DNA of 26,761 nucleotides, taken from NCBI GenBank assembly GCA_020558355.1, contig JAJCKG010000027.1, positions 1 to 26,761 of the forward strand, written 5' to 3'. Position 1 is the first letter of the stretch. Every line of letters begins with the position of its first letter. Positions 1-6,684 of this stretch are shown in pieces. A model generated the notes under the pieces. That model was not told the origin of the DNA and did no database searches. It saw only the letters and a program-made list of their open reading frames with translations. The stretch is from a bacterium 210820-DFI.6.37 (lineage in GTDB: Bacteria > Bacillota > Clostridia > Peptostreptococcales > Anaerovoracaceae). A program made the translations under genes and the position numbers.

Positions 1-54
1 AAGGTTTATGGCGCGTACAGCGCGGTTAAGAGCAAAACCGTAAAGAAAAAATAA
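1..54 (+). CDS. 3' end of a lysine-rich surface protein, paralog of the next gene
   Basis: Only the last 17 codons and a TAA stop are inside the window. They encode KVYGAYSAVKSKTVKKK, identical in protein to the C-terminus of the complete gene that ends at 2216. The DNA matches at 53 of 54 positions (one ACC/ACT difference). The gene is therefore a tandem neighbour that shares at least the C-terminal FN3-like, lysine-rich tail. Whether it also carries the Tp47 domain cannot be seen from here. The match points to recent duplication or gene conversion of the 3' end. Confidence 0.85.
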   Translation, partial: KVYGAYSAVKSKTVKKK

Positions 55-102
55 AATAAGTATAAATTTCCATAAATAAAAGATGGAATAATAATGCTGA
101 AC

Positions 103-154
103 AAAAGACGGAAGATTGAGAAAGCAATAAAATTTCTCTGCTTCCGTCTTTTTT
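103..154 (+). terminator. Intrinsic terminator after the partial surface-protein gene
   Basis: AAAAGACGGAAG (103-114) pairs with CTTCCGTCTTTT (141-152). A second inner stem is formed by GAGAAA (118-123) and TTTCTC (133-138). A T-run follows. This long A/T-flanked stem ends transcription of the upstream gene before the next promoter. Confidence 0.85.
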
Positions 155-166
155 CCTTTAGATACA

Positions 167-223
167 TTGACAGGCATGGAGGTATTTGGTAATATAGCAA
201 CGTTAGCGCTAACTAACCAAATA
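167..223 (+). promoter_or_regulatory. Promoter P1 with palindromic operator, upstream of the Tp47-domain gene
   Basis: The -35 box TTGACA (167-172), a 17-bp spacer and the -10 box TAATAT (190-195) form a strong sigma-A promoter. A perfect palindrome GTTAGCGCTAAC (202-213) lies where transcription should start. It sits inside a wider inverted repeat of TATTTGGT (183-190) and ACCAAATA (216-223). The layout matches promoters P2 (2326) and P3 (4030), which also place GTTAG/CTAAC arms just after TAATAT. A shared repressor is the simplest explanation. The arms resemble DtxR/IdeR half-sites, but that assignment is inference. Confidence 0.75.
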
Positions 224-229
224 AAGCAT

Positions 230-316
230 TTAACCAATTTTATTTTTGGTTAATCAAGGACAGACAGCTGACACAGGAGCATGGCTCCGCCAAGTAAGCG
301 GCTGACATCTGTCGAT
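230..316 (+). promoter_or_regulatory. Structured 5' leader of the Tp47-domain gene
   Basis: The untranslated leader can fold extensively. TTAACCAA (230-237) pairs with TTGGTTAA (246-253). Downstream, GACAGA (259-264) pairs with TCTGTC (308-313) and CAGC (265-268) with GCTG (301-304), enclosing a GGAGC-ATG-GCTCC hairpin (276-288) and a short GC/GC stem around CAAGTAA. I do not recognise it as a known riboswitch class. The ribosome site AAGGAGG (323-329) lies just after it, so control of translation is possible. Confidence 0.4.
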
Positions 317-338
317 TATAATAAGGAGGATTAAAATT

Positions 339-2216
339 ATGGGAGTATGTTCCATTAAACAAAAATCCCTTGCTTTTTTGATAGCGCTTATCATGGTGCT
401 TGGGATCAGCCCTCTGTCCGCGTTCGCGGCAGAAGGTGATTCTTCTGATGAAGAATATAAATATGTGTACGCAGGGCTTACATGGGCTGAATACTGGAAG
501 TCTGAAGGTGTGTATCTGAGTGGCGACGATTGGGAAGCCGCGGTTGACGAACTGGATAGCAGCGATAATAGCGGCAAAGGTAAGTCAGAATACGATTTGG
601 GCGCCTATGACGCCGTTTCCAGAGCGACGACCAATCATGGCATCCACCGGGGAAGTTTTCAGTGCAGTGCGATTATCTATGATGAAGAAGGAAATTCTTA
701 TGCTGTTTCCCATTGGAATGAAGATGGTTCCGTTCTTTACCTAACGGATGGCACATCGGTTGGCTTCAGCAGAGGAACCATTACGAGGGCGGATGGAACA
801 ACAGCTTCGATGAAAAATTATGAGGTTACAGGAATTAAGTTTGTTCCTGTAAAGGTGAAGACCTCTGATTACGAAGCGTTTGCGAAAAAGTATTCCGTAG
901 TCGAAAATGGCGAGACATTGGCAGGTGGCTATGGGGAACAGCAGCTCAAAGCTTTCTCCAAAACCGCTGATGTTACAGAAAATACAAATGGCTTGAAAAC
1001 AGCCACAAAAGATGAAAAGGGAAACTTTGTTTTTTCTAAACGTCAGACAGGGACTGATTCGGGGCTCAAAGATGAAAGTCAGAAAACAGTTGATGAAAGC
1101 AATTTAATTGTAACTGTTAAGCCGACAGCCGGAGTTGGTACTTATGGCGAATTTTTAAGAGTAGACTTTACCGGAAGCGCCTATGGTGATCTTGGGGCAA
1201 ATATGCAGGCAGTACGCTGGAATTATTATGGCAATGATGAAAGCCGAAGCTCAGAGCCAATTGCGTCCTATGGAACAAAATTCGCGGCGGATAACTGGAT
1301 GCATAAATCCAATGGAATCCAGCTGGGGCTGACAGAATCCCTCAGATGTAAGCTGCCGGAAGGCACAGACGGCACAGGCTACTGGACGTTGACTGTATAT
1401 GCTCTTGGTTATGCGGATTACACGGTCAACATTGATGTGACTGCGGATAATCTGAAAGCCAAGGATGAAGAAGCGCCAATTGATCTTACTGCGTTAAAAA
1501 GTCTTGTTGACAAAGCCAATACGTTAAAAGAGTCTGATTATACCGCGACTTCCTGGAAAATTTTTAAAGCAGAACTGGATGAGGCGGAAGATATGCTGAA
1601 AGCGCCTGGTTCTCAGGCCAGCGAAAATGAAGCGATTGCCCACTTGACAGCGGCAATGGATACACTGGAGCAGGCTCCGGCAACCAGCGTGAAGGTCGAA
1701 TCGATAGGGAACGCCAAAGTAAGCGCCATAGCCAACAAGGCGTACACTGGAAAAGCGATCAAACCGTCTGTTACCGTAAAGCTTGCGGGAAAAACACTGA
1801 AAAAAGGAACGGACTACACCGTAACTTACAAGAATAACACGAACCCTGGAAAAGCGACAATTAGCATTAAAGGTAAAGGAAACTATGCAGGAACAAAAGC
1901 TGTTACCTTTAAGATCACACCGAAAAAAGCAACGGTTTCCAAGCTGACTTCCACAAAGAAAGCTACCCTGAAAGTAACCTGGAAGAAGGATACAAAGGCT
2001 ACAGGCTATCAGGTAGTAATCGCGAAGAACAAGAAGTTCACCAGCGGAAAGAAATCAGCAATAATCACAAAGAACAAGACCACATCCAAAACATTCACAA
2101 AGCTGACAAAGGGTAAGAAATACTACGCAAAAGTAAGAGCGTACAAGACCATCAGCGGTAAGAAGGTTTATGGCGCGTACAGCGCGGTTAAGAGCAAAAC
2201 TGTAAAGAAAAAATAA
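339..2216 (+). CDS. Secreted Tp47-domain protein with FIVAR and Ig/FN3-like tail
   Basis: A 625-aa protein with a Sec signal peptide (about residues 1-30, ending AFA-A). Residues about 38-370 match the Treponema pallidum 47-kDa antigen Tp47 as I recall it. Shared features are an LTWAEYW-like start, LGAYDAVSRAT (88-97), VTENTNGLKT (212-221), an RWNYYG motif (293-298), ASYGTK...AD.W (309-320) and a GYWTLTVYALGYADY segment (347-361). Tp47 is a penicillin-binding, beta-lactam-hydrolysing lipoprotein; here there is no lipobox. A FIVAR-like helical domain follows (about 382-445), then an Ig-like repeat (about 455-530) and a very lysine-rich FN3-like domain (about 530-622), typical of wall-binding clostridial proteins. 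AAGGAGG at 323-329 sets the start. The true substrate is unknown. Neighbouring flavin proteins and shared operators suggest a role in the surface redox or metal system rather than peptidoglycan alone. Confidence 0.8.
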   Translation: MGVCSIKQKSLAFLIALIMVLGISPLSAFAAEGDSSDEEYKYVYAGLTWAEYWKSEGVYLSGDDWEAAVDELDSSDNSGKGKSEYDLGAYDAVSRATTNHGIHRGSFQCSAIIYDEEGNSYAVSHWNEDGSVLYLTDGTSVGFSRGTITRADGTTASMKNYEVTGIKFVPVKVKTSDYEAFAKKYSVVENGETLAGGYGEQQLKAFSKTADVTENTNGLKTATKDEKGNFVFSKRQTGTDSGLKDESQKTVDESNLIVTVKPTAGVGTYGEFLRVDFTGSAYGDLGANMQAVRWNYYGNDESRSSEPIASYGTKFAADNWMHKSNGIQLGLTESLRCKLPEGTDGTGYWTLTVYALGYADYTVNIDVTADNLKAKDEEAPIDLTALKSLVDKANTLKESDYTATSWKIFKAELDEAEDMLKAPGSQASENEAIAHLTAAMDTLEQAPATSVKVESIGNAKVSAIANKAYTGKAIKPSVTVKLAGKTLKKGTDYTVTYKNNTNPGKATISIKGKGNYAGTKAVTFKITPKKATVSKLTSTKKATLKVTWKKDTKATGYQVVIAKNKKFTSGKKSAIITKNKTTSKTFTKLTKGKKYYAKVRAYKTISGKKVYGAYSAVKSKTVKKK

Positions 2217-2224
2217 ATGATAAA

Positions 2225-2262
2225 AAATTCCCGAAATCTGTCTTTTTCAGTTTCGGGAATTT
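2225..2262 (+). terminator. Intrinsic terminator after the Tp47-domain gene
   Basis: AAATTCCCGAAA (2225-2236) pairs perfectly with TTTCGGGAATTT (2251-2262), with a T-rich stretch after it. It lies 9 bases past the stop codon and isolates this gene from the FMN-binding gene. Confidence 0.8.
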
Positions 2263-2325
2263 CACTTGTTTTTGAATTATGAAATGATAGAGTTTATCAA
2301 TAAAGGAAAAAGAGGCCCTTTCCAT

Positions 2326-2385
2326 TTGACAGAAAGCCCTTGAAAATGGTAATATTACATGGGGTTAGAGGATTCTAACCCCATG
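2326..2385 (+). promoter_or_regulatory. Promoter P2 with 11-bp inverted repeat operator
   Basis: TTGACA (2326-2331), an 18-bp spacer and TAATAT (2350-2355) are followed at once by CATGGGGTTAG (2358-2368), six bases, then CTAACCCCATG (2375-2385), a perfect 11-bp inverted repeat over the likely start site. The core GGTTAG-N6-CTAACC is repeated at P3, and GTTAG/CTAAC also occurs at P1. It could act as a repressor site on DNA, as a 5' hairpin in the RNA, or both. Confidence 0.75.
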
Positions 2386-2391
2386 AGGTAA

Positions 2392-2434
2392 ATCCATAAA
2401 AGACCAGCTGAGGCTGGTTTTTTTGGGGATATGA
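2392..2434 (+). terminator. Leader terminator (attenuator-like) between P2 and the FMN-binding gene
   Basis: ACCAGC (2403-2408), loop TGAG and GCTGGT (2413-2418) run into seven Ts (2418-2424). Flanking ATCC and GGAT can extend the stem around an A/T-rich internal loop. The terminator lies after promoter P2 but about 115 bases before the start codon, so it would cut short leader transcripts unless bypassed. The same arrangement and much of the sequence recur at 4091-4130 before apbE. Confidence 0.65.
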
Positions 2435-2538
2435 GTTAACGGAAACTAATTTTAGAGATACCTTATTCCAATTGATACAGGAAGGCAGTCAGGCTTTCCT
2501 GAGAATAACAGATTGATAAAGAAAGGACAGGAAACAGA

Positions 2539-3846
2539 ATGATCGACAAAAAAGGAATGAGATATTTAGTTCCATCTTTCTTGGCAGTAACCGCTGTTGT
2601 TACAGGACTGAACGGCGGGCTTTCATCAGCGAAGGCTTTAGTGCCGGACTTCTCGCCTGCTTACGCGGCGGATATAAAGTCTACGGGAAAGGCAACGAAA
2701 GAAAAAAAAGCGGATACTTCCAGCAGTAAAACTACGACTCCTTATAAAGCGTCGGGAGATCTGTCTCAGTGTGCGGATGGGACCTATTATGGCAATGGAC
2801 AGGGATATGCGGGAAATATCAAAGTAAAGGTAGTCATTAAAGACCATGAGATGAAATCCATCGATATCGTAGAGGTTGAGGCGGATGACGCTCCTTATGT
2901 CGCAAAGGCAAAAGGGGTTATCTCAGCTATGCTGAGAACCCAGAGCCTTAATGTTGATACAGTCAGCGGCGCTACCTACAGCTCCAATGGAATTATTAAA
3001 GCTGTGGAAGACGCCCTTGCTCAGGCTGCGGGAAAAGCTTCTTCAGGAAACAGTAAGAGCTCTAAATCCAAGAGTAAAAACAATAAAAAAGAGTCTCCTT
3101 CTGTTAGTCATGATCCTTCCCTGGATGGACAGAAATTCCAGGATGGCGTTTACACAGGAACAGCGGAAGGGTATAACGGTGACCTTACGGTAGCAGTTAC
3201 CATCAAAAATGGAAAGATCACAAAAATCGTCATAAAAGAAACAGGGGACGATGAAGAATACTTGAATATGGCAAAGGCTGTAATTAAAAGAATTATTGCT
3301 ACACAGAGCACAAATGTTGATACAGTCAGTGGAGCGACATTCAGTTCTGTCGGTATTATCGGAGCCGTAGAAGACGCTTTGAAAAAAGCGGTAAAGACGC
3401 CAGAGGACTCAGCCTCTGATAAAGAAGACAACAGTGCCGATCAGGAAGGCAGTACGGAAGTCGGGGATGGCGAGGATTCGGAAGAGCCTGCGGAACCGGG
3501 GGAAGGTGTTATTTATCAAAACGGGACATATACCGGAACAGCGCTCTGCACGGACGGCGATGAATTTTGGTATGCGATAAACGTGCAGATTACAGTAGCT
3601 GGAGATAAAATTACAGAGGTAAAAGTTATAGACAACAGTTCGGATACCAGCGAAGGTGGATGGGCAGAAAATGTAAAATACATTAATTGGGTCATCAACG
3701 GCAGAATGGGAGTAACTGGCGTACCAACGCAAATTGTCAATCAGGGACTGCCCGAAGGGATTGATACAATTGCGGGAGCGACTTATTCATCTAACTCGGT
3801 TATTTCCGCGTGTCAGGTAGCGCTGAAAAAGGCTAAAATACAGTAA
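2539..3846 (+). CDS. Secreted protein with three FMN_bind domains
   Basis: A 435-aa exported protein: signal peptide about 1-43 (cleavage near SPAYA-A), then three FMN_bind domains (about 75-163, 199-284 and 325-432) joined by Ser/Lys-rich and acidic linkers. Each domain has the ApbE flavinylation motif around the FMN-accepting Thr: SGATYSS (143-149), SGATFSS (264-270) and AGATYSS (412-418). In this family FMN is covalently attached to that Thr by a phosphoester bond, giving a one-electron carrier outside the membrane, as in RnfG and NqrC. The third domain is more divergent, with a longer insert and A instead of S before GAT. The apbE gene that would supply the flavin lies just downstream. 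It is likely an extracellular electron-transfer carrier; its electron acceptor is not evident. Confidence 0.9.
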   Translation: MIDKKGMRYLVPSFLAVTAVVTGLNGGLSSAKALVPDFSPAYAADIKSTGKATKEKKADTSSSKTTTPYKASGDLSQCADGTYYGNGQGYAGNIKVKVVIKDHEMKSIDIVEVEADDAPYVAKAKGVISAMLRTQSLNVDTVSGATYSSNGIIKAVEDALAQAAGKASSGNSKSSKSKSKNNKKESPSVSHDPSLDGQKFQDGVYTGTAEGYNGDLTVAVTIKNGKITKIVIKETGDDEEYLNMAKAVIKRIIATQSTNVDTVSGATFSSVGIIGAVEDALKKAVKTPEDSASDKEDNSADQEGSTEVGDGEDSEEPAEPGEGVIYQNGTYTGTALCTDGDEFWYAINVQITVAGDKITEVKVIDNSSDTSEGGWAENVKYINWVINGRMGVTGVPTQIVNQGLPEGIDTIAGATYSSNSVISACQVALKKAKIQ

Positions 3847-3848
3847 AG

Positions 3849-3928
3849 AACAAAGTCGGCTTCGCCGATTTATGTTCAGCGGTAGACTTTGTTGATATTC
3901 CGGAAATATCGAAAACGATATTTCCTAC
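3849..3928. repeat. Palindromic intergenic repeat, copy A
   Basis: The stretch just after the FMN-binding gene is strongly palindromic. AACAAAGTC (3849-3857) pairs with GACTTTGTT (3885-3893). A small TCGGC-TTC-GCCGA hairpin sits at 3856-3868. GGAAATATCG (3902-3911), loop AAAA and CGATATTTCC (3916-3925) form a perfect 10-bp stem. The part running from GTAGACTTTGT (3882) to CGATATTTCCTAC (3928) reappears in compact, reverse-complement form at 26411-26434. This looks like a REP/MITE-like family. Confidence 0.6.
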
Positions 3929-3940
3929 ATAATAAAAAAG

Positions 3941-3969
3941 CATCCCCAGGAGTTTGAACACTGGGGATG
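3941..3969. terminator. Hairpin after the FMN-binding gene
   Basis: CATCCCCAG (3941-3949) pairs with CTGGGGATG (3961-3969) around an 11-base loop. The plus-strand T-tract after it is weak (TCTTCTATA). The minus-strand side has a clean T-run (complement of AAAAAA at 3934-3939). It may end transcription in either direction. Confidence 0.5.
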
Positions 3970-4029
3970 TCTTCTATATAAAATATTTGAGAGTTTTTAT
4001 CAATAAGAGAAGGATGCGCTATGTTTTCA

Positions 4030-4083
4030 TTGACATGAAAAGCCAGAAAATGATAATATAGTTTAGGTTAGGAAATTCTAACC
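4030..4083 (+). promoter_or_regulatory. Promoter P3 with GGTTAG/CTAACC operator, upstream of apbE
   Basis: TTGACA (4030-4035), an 18-bp spacer and TAATAT (4054-4059) are followed by GGTTAG (4066-4071), six bases and CTAACC (4078-4083). The left side reads TTAGGTTAG (4063-4071), an exact DtxR/IdeR half-site, but the spacing to the other half is wider than in the classic site. Promoter, dyad and the following terminator copy the P2 layout almost base for base, so the two transcription units are probably co-regulated. Confidence 0.75.
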
Positions 4084-4090
4084 ACATATA

Positions 4091-4130
4091 AATCAATAAG
4101 GACCAGCGCAAGCTGGTTTTTTTGAGGATG
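4091..4130 (+). terminator. Leader terminator (attenuator-like) between P3 and apbE
   Basis: ACCAGC (4102-4107), a GCAA tetraloop and GCTGGT (4112-4117) precede seven Ts (4117-4123). Flanking ATC and GAT can extend the helix, as in the P2 copy. A GGGTTAG at 4132-4138 could pair with the upstream CTAACC (4078-4083) in an alternative fold. The gene begins about 60 bases downstream, so read-through is needed for expression from P3. Confidence 0.65.
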
Positions 4131-4186
4131 AGGGTTAGCATTGACTAAGTGTCGGATCGGACTTGAAAGGGTGATTGACCTAAGAA

Positions 4187-5239
4187 ATGGAGAGAGGATT
4201 GAAAAGATACATAATTGCAATAGGCCTTATGATTTTTGCCATGCTGATGACAGCCTGCGGTCAAACAGAAAACGCGGGGGAAAATCAGGAAGCGCAGGCC
4301 TTCAGCTATACCGGCTTTGCTATGGGAACGGTTGTAACAGAAACCATTTACAGCTCAGGTGAGGACCGGACCGCGGACGTGGAAACCTGTCTGAAAGAAG
4401 TGGAAAATAAGTGGATATCCTGGAAGAGCGAGGACTCAGAAATTGCGGAGTTAAATAAGAACGCGGGAAAATCGGAACAGAAGATATCCGATGAGACCGC
4501 GGATTGTCTGAGCAGGGTCCTGAAGCTTTCAAAGGACAGTGACGGGGCCTTCGATCCTACCATCGGCAACATAACAAGGCTGTGGGATCTGGATAATGGA
4601 AACACCACCGTGCCGGATAAAAGCGAAATCAATAAATTACTGAAATCCGTAGGGTATGACAGGATCTCCCTGAATGGGAATAAAGTGTCCATGGAAACAG
4701 GAACCAGTATTGATTTGGGCGCGGCAGGCAAGGGTATGGGCTGCGATGAGATTAAAAAGATGTTTGAAACAGACGAATCCATCGCCGGCGCGGTTATTAC
4801 CGTAGGAGGAAGCAGTATCATGACCTATGGAAGTAAGCCGGATGGCTCTGACTGGACCGTGGCTCTGACTGACCCCAGGGACACGGATGACTTTCTGGGG
4901 ACTCTGACAGTAAAGGGGGAGCAGTATATTTCGACTTCTGGCGACTATGAAAAATACTTCATGGTGGGAGATACGAGATACCATCATATTATGGACCCGA
5001 AAACAGGATTTCCTTCCCGCAGCGGACTGATTTCTACAACGATTATCTGTGATAAAGGGCTGGAAAGCGACGCTTTGGCAACGGCCTGTTTTGTGCTGGG
5101 AAAGGAAAAGGGCATGGAATTGGCTGAAAAATATGGAGCGGAAGCGATTTTCGTAGATGAAGATAAAAATGTGTATATGACAGATGGGGCAAAGGATTTG
5201 TTCCAGCTGACAAAGGAAGGCTACCAGATTTCTGAGTAA
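4187..5239 (+). CDS. apbE: FAD:protein FMN transferase, ApbE-family lipoprotein
   Basis: A 350-aa lipoprotein with lipobox LMTAC (Cys24). ApbE attaches FMN from FAD to Thr of FMN_bind proteins outside the membrane, using Mg2+. Visible family motifs are FAMGTVV (44-50), DLGAAGKGMG (176-185), VGGSS (206-210), the STSGDYEKYF segment (249-258), HHIMDPKTGFPS (266-277) and SDALATACFVLG (294-305). Its likely substrates are the two FMN_bind proteins encoded on either side. The start is uncertain: ATG at 4187 has a distant AAGGGTG, while TTG at 4199 follows a GAGAGG placed too close. Both starts keep the signal peptide. It is read from P3 and probably forms an operon with the next two genes. Confidence 0.93.
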   Translation: MERGLKRYIIAIGLMIFAMLMTACGQTENAGENQEAQAFSYTGFAMGTVVTETIYSSGEDRTADVETCLKEVENKWISWKSEDSEIAELNKNAGKSEQKISDETADCLSRVLKLSKDSDGAFDPTIGNITRLWDLDNGNTTVPDKSEINKLLKSVGYDRISLNGNKVSMETGTSIDLGAAGKGMGCDEIKKMFETDESIAGAVITVGGSSIMTYGSKPDGSDWTVALTDPRDTDDFLGTLTVKGEQYISTSGDYEKYFMVGDTRYHHIMDPKTGFPSRSGLISTTIICDKGLESDALATACFVLGKEKGMELAEKYGAEAIFVDEDKNVYMTDGAKDLFQLTKEGYQISE

Positions 5240-5291
5240 TTGAAAATCATCGGAAGGATTAAGAAACAAGAAACGATTGTAAAAGAAGATT

Positions 5292-5750
5292 ATGAACAAC
5301 GGGGAAAATTTAATGCGAAACAAAAACTTTGTCATCCGGGCAGTTAACATTCTGATTATTGTCGCTGCCCTGCTCTATTACAACCAGGTGCTGTCTTTGC
5401 ATCAGGAACTGGATAAGGCCAACGCGGCCATCGAAGCCATGAGCCAGACGGGAGAAAGCGCGCAGACAGCTCAGGGCAATTACACGGATGGAACCTACCA
5501 GGGAAGCGCTCAGGGCTACGGCGGCACGGTTACCGTGGAAGTTACCATTGAAAACGGAAATATGACCAACATTGAAGTCATTTCCGCTGATGGTGAAGAC
5601 GCCGCGTATTATAATATGGCCATCGATGTGCTGGATTCCATTATGGAAAAACAGTCGGCTGACGATATCGATGTCGTTTCCGGAGCGACCTACAGCTCCA
5701 ACGGGATTATAGGCGCCGCGAAAGAAGCGCTTGGAAAGGCGGGTAAATGA
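5292..5750 (+). CDS. Membrane-anchored FMN_bind protein (RnfG/NqrC-like domain)
   Basis: A 152-aa protein with one N-terminal transmembrane anchor (about residues 13-33), a short coiled linker and one FMN_bind domain (about 62-150) ending with SGATYSSNGIIG, whose first Thr is the FMN attachment site. The domain closely resembles the first domain of the three-domain protein at 2539. An in-frame ATG at 5313 (MRNKNF...) is preceded by GGGG and may be the real start; it keeps the anchor. The gene overlaps the next one by ATGA, so the two are probably translationally coupled. It probably passes electrons between the membrane iron-sulfur protein and outer carriers. Confidence 0.9.
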   Translation: MNNGENLMRNKNFVIRAVNILIIVAALLYYNQVLSLHQELDKANAAIEAMSQTGESAQTAQGNYTDGTYQGSAQGYGGTVTVEVTIENGNMTNIEVISADGEDAAYYNMAIDVLDSIMEKQSADDIDVVSGATYSSNGIIGAAKEALGKAGK

Positions 5751-6586
5751 GGATGAAGATCAAAAAGAAAGACCGAAACCGCCTGGTAAGGGCCGTTATA
5801 CAAATTGCTTTTTTCTTCCTTGCGCCGGGGCTGTTTTCAGCGGCCTTCGCCGGGGTTCGATATCTGGCCGGGCAGATCGGAGGTCTGGAGCTGATCGAGC
5901 CGACAGCTTTTGTAAAAGTACTGCTGATCCTGCTGGCTTATACGGTTGTATTTGGCCGGTTTTTCTGCGGTTACGCCTGTGCCTTCGGAACTTTGGGAGA
6001 CGCGGTGTATGAGGCGTCCGCTTTTCTGCAGAGGAAACTGCGGAAAAAGAAAAAGCCCTTCAAGCTGCCGGAACCGGCGCTGCGTAAGCTTCAATACATA
6101 AAATATATTCTGCTAGTGGGAATCCTGGCGTTGTGCTTTCTGGGATATTACAGTAAGGTTTCAAAAGCGGACCCATGGGAACTGTTCGCTTCTTTTATAG
6201 CGGGCAACTTCTCTCTGAAGGGATTTCTGTGGGCTGGCATTGCTCTGGGAATCATCCTGATTGGAATGTGTCTTGTTGAGCGGTTTTTCTGCCAATTCCT
6301 CTGCCCGATGGGAGCCGTTTTCGCGTTGATGCCTACTATCCCTGCGTCTGTTCTGGTAAAGGATAAGGAAAACTGTATTAAAGGCTGCAGCCTGTGCAAA
6401 AGAACCTGTCCTATGGAGCTTTCTTTGGAGGATCCATCCGGAGAGTGTATTCAGTGCGGAAGCTGTACCGACGCCTGTCCAAAGGGGAACATCGGAAAGG
6501 GGATCAAAAACAGAAAGGGCAACGAAATCGCGGCTGTAGTCATAAAAGCGGCCATCCTTTTCGGAGTTTGCTACCCATGGATTTAA
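5747..6586 (+). CDS. NapH/NosR-type 4Fe-4S membrane polyferredoxin
   Basis: A 279-aa protein with about four to five hydrophobic segments. It has the paired CxxxC motifs of this family, GRFFCGYACAFG (C74, C78) and ERFFCQFLCPMG (C182, C186), and two 4Fe-4S sites, C210-C214-C217-C221 and C234-C237-C240-C244. The spacing CIKGCSLCKRTCP at the first site has one more residue than the usual CxxCxxC. Family members (NapH, NosR, RnfD-partner polyferredoxins) carry electrons from quinol or cytosolic donors across the membrane. Its ATGA overlap with the FMN_bind gene supports a complex with that protein. The C-terminus stops soon after a hydrophobic stretch, so the last helix is short; no frameshift is evident. 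Confidence 0.88.
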   Translation: MRMKIKKKDRNRLVRAVIQIAFFFLAPGLFSAAFAGVRYLAGQIGGLELIEPTAFVKVLLILLAYTVVFGRFFCGYACAFGTLGDAVYEASAFLQRKLRKKKKPFKLPEPALRKLQYIKYILLVGILALCFLGYYSKVSKADPWELFASFIAGNFSLKGFLWAGIALGIILIGMCLVERFFCQFLCPMGAVFALMPTIPASVLVKDKENCIKGCSLCKRTCPMELSLEDPSGECIQCGSCTDACPKGNIGKGIKNRKGNEIAAVVIKAAILFGVCYPWI

Positions 6587-6606
6587 AAGGATGAAGAACG
6601 TAAAAT

Positions 6607-6644
6607 GTGTACTTGCTTTTGTCTATAGCAGGTACACTTTTTTT
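6607..6644 (+). terminator. Intrinsic terminator ending the flavin/iron-sulfur operon
   Basis: GTGTACTTGC (6607-6616) pairs with GCAGGTACAC (6628-6637), with one G-U pair, followed by seven Ts (6638-6644). It separates the redox locus from the sugar kinase. Confidence 0.88.
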
Positions 6645-6684
6645 ATGCTAAAATAAAGAAAAACTAAGAAAGGATCAGAGATCA

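Noticed and set aside
259..313. c-di-GMP, fluoride, guanidine, preQ1 or FMN riboswitch
   Set aside because: None of the conserved core sequences I know for these classes is present; stem arrangement alone is not enough.
2403..2424. The hairpin at 2403-2424 as terminator of the Tp47-domain gene
   Set aside because: A complete terminator already exists at 2225-2262 and promoter P2 lies between the two, so this hairpin belongs to the leader of the next gene.
2358..4083. Classic DtxR/IdeR boxes
   Set aside because: Half-sites match but the spacing between halves does not (6 or 2 bases rather than 1), so I describe only a resemblance.
4141..4362. Overlapping open frame at the start of apbE
   Set aside because: It lies in another frame over the leader and first part of apbE; it has no ribosome site or recognisable motif.
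4637..5350. Long minus-strand frame of 237 codons
   Set aside because: Antisense shadow of apbE and the following gene; apbE motifs are clear.
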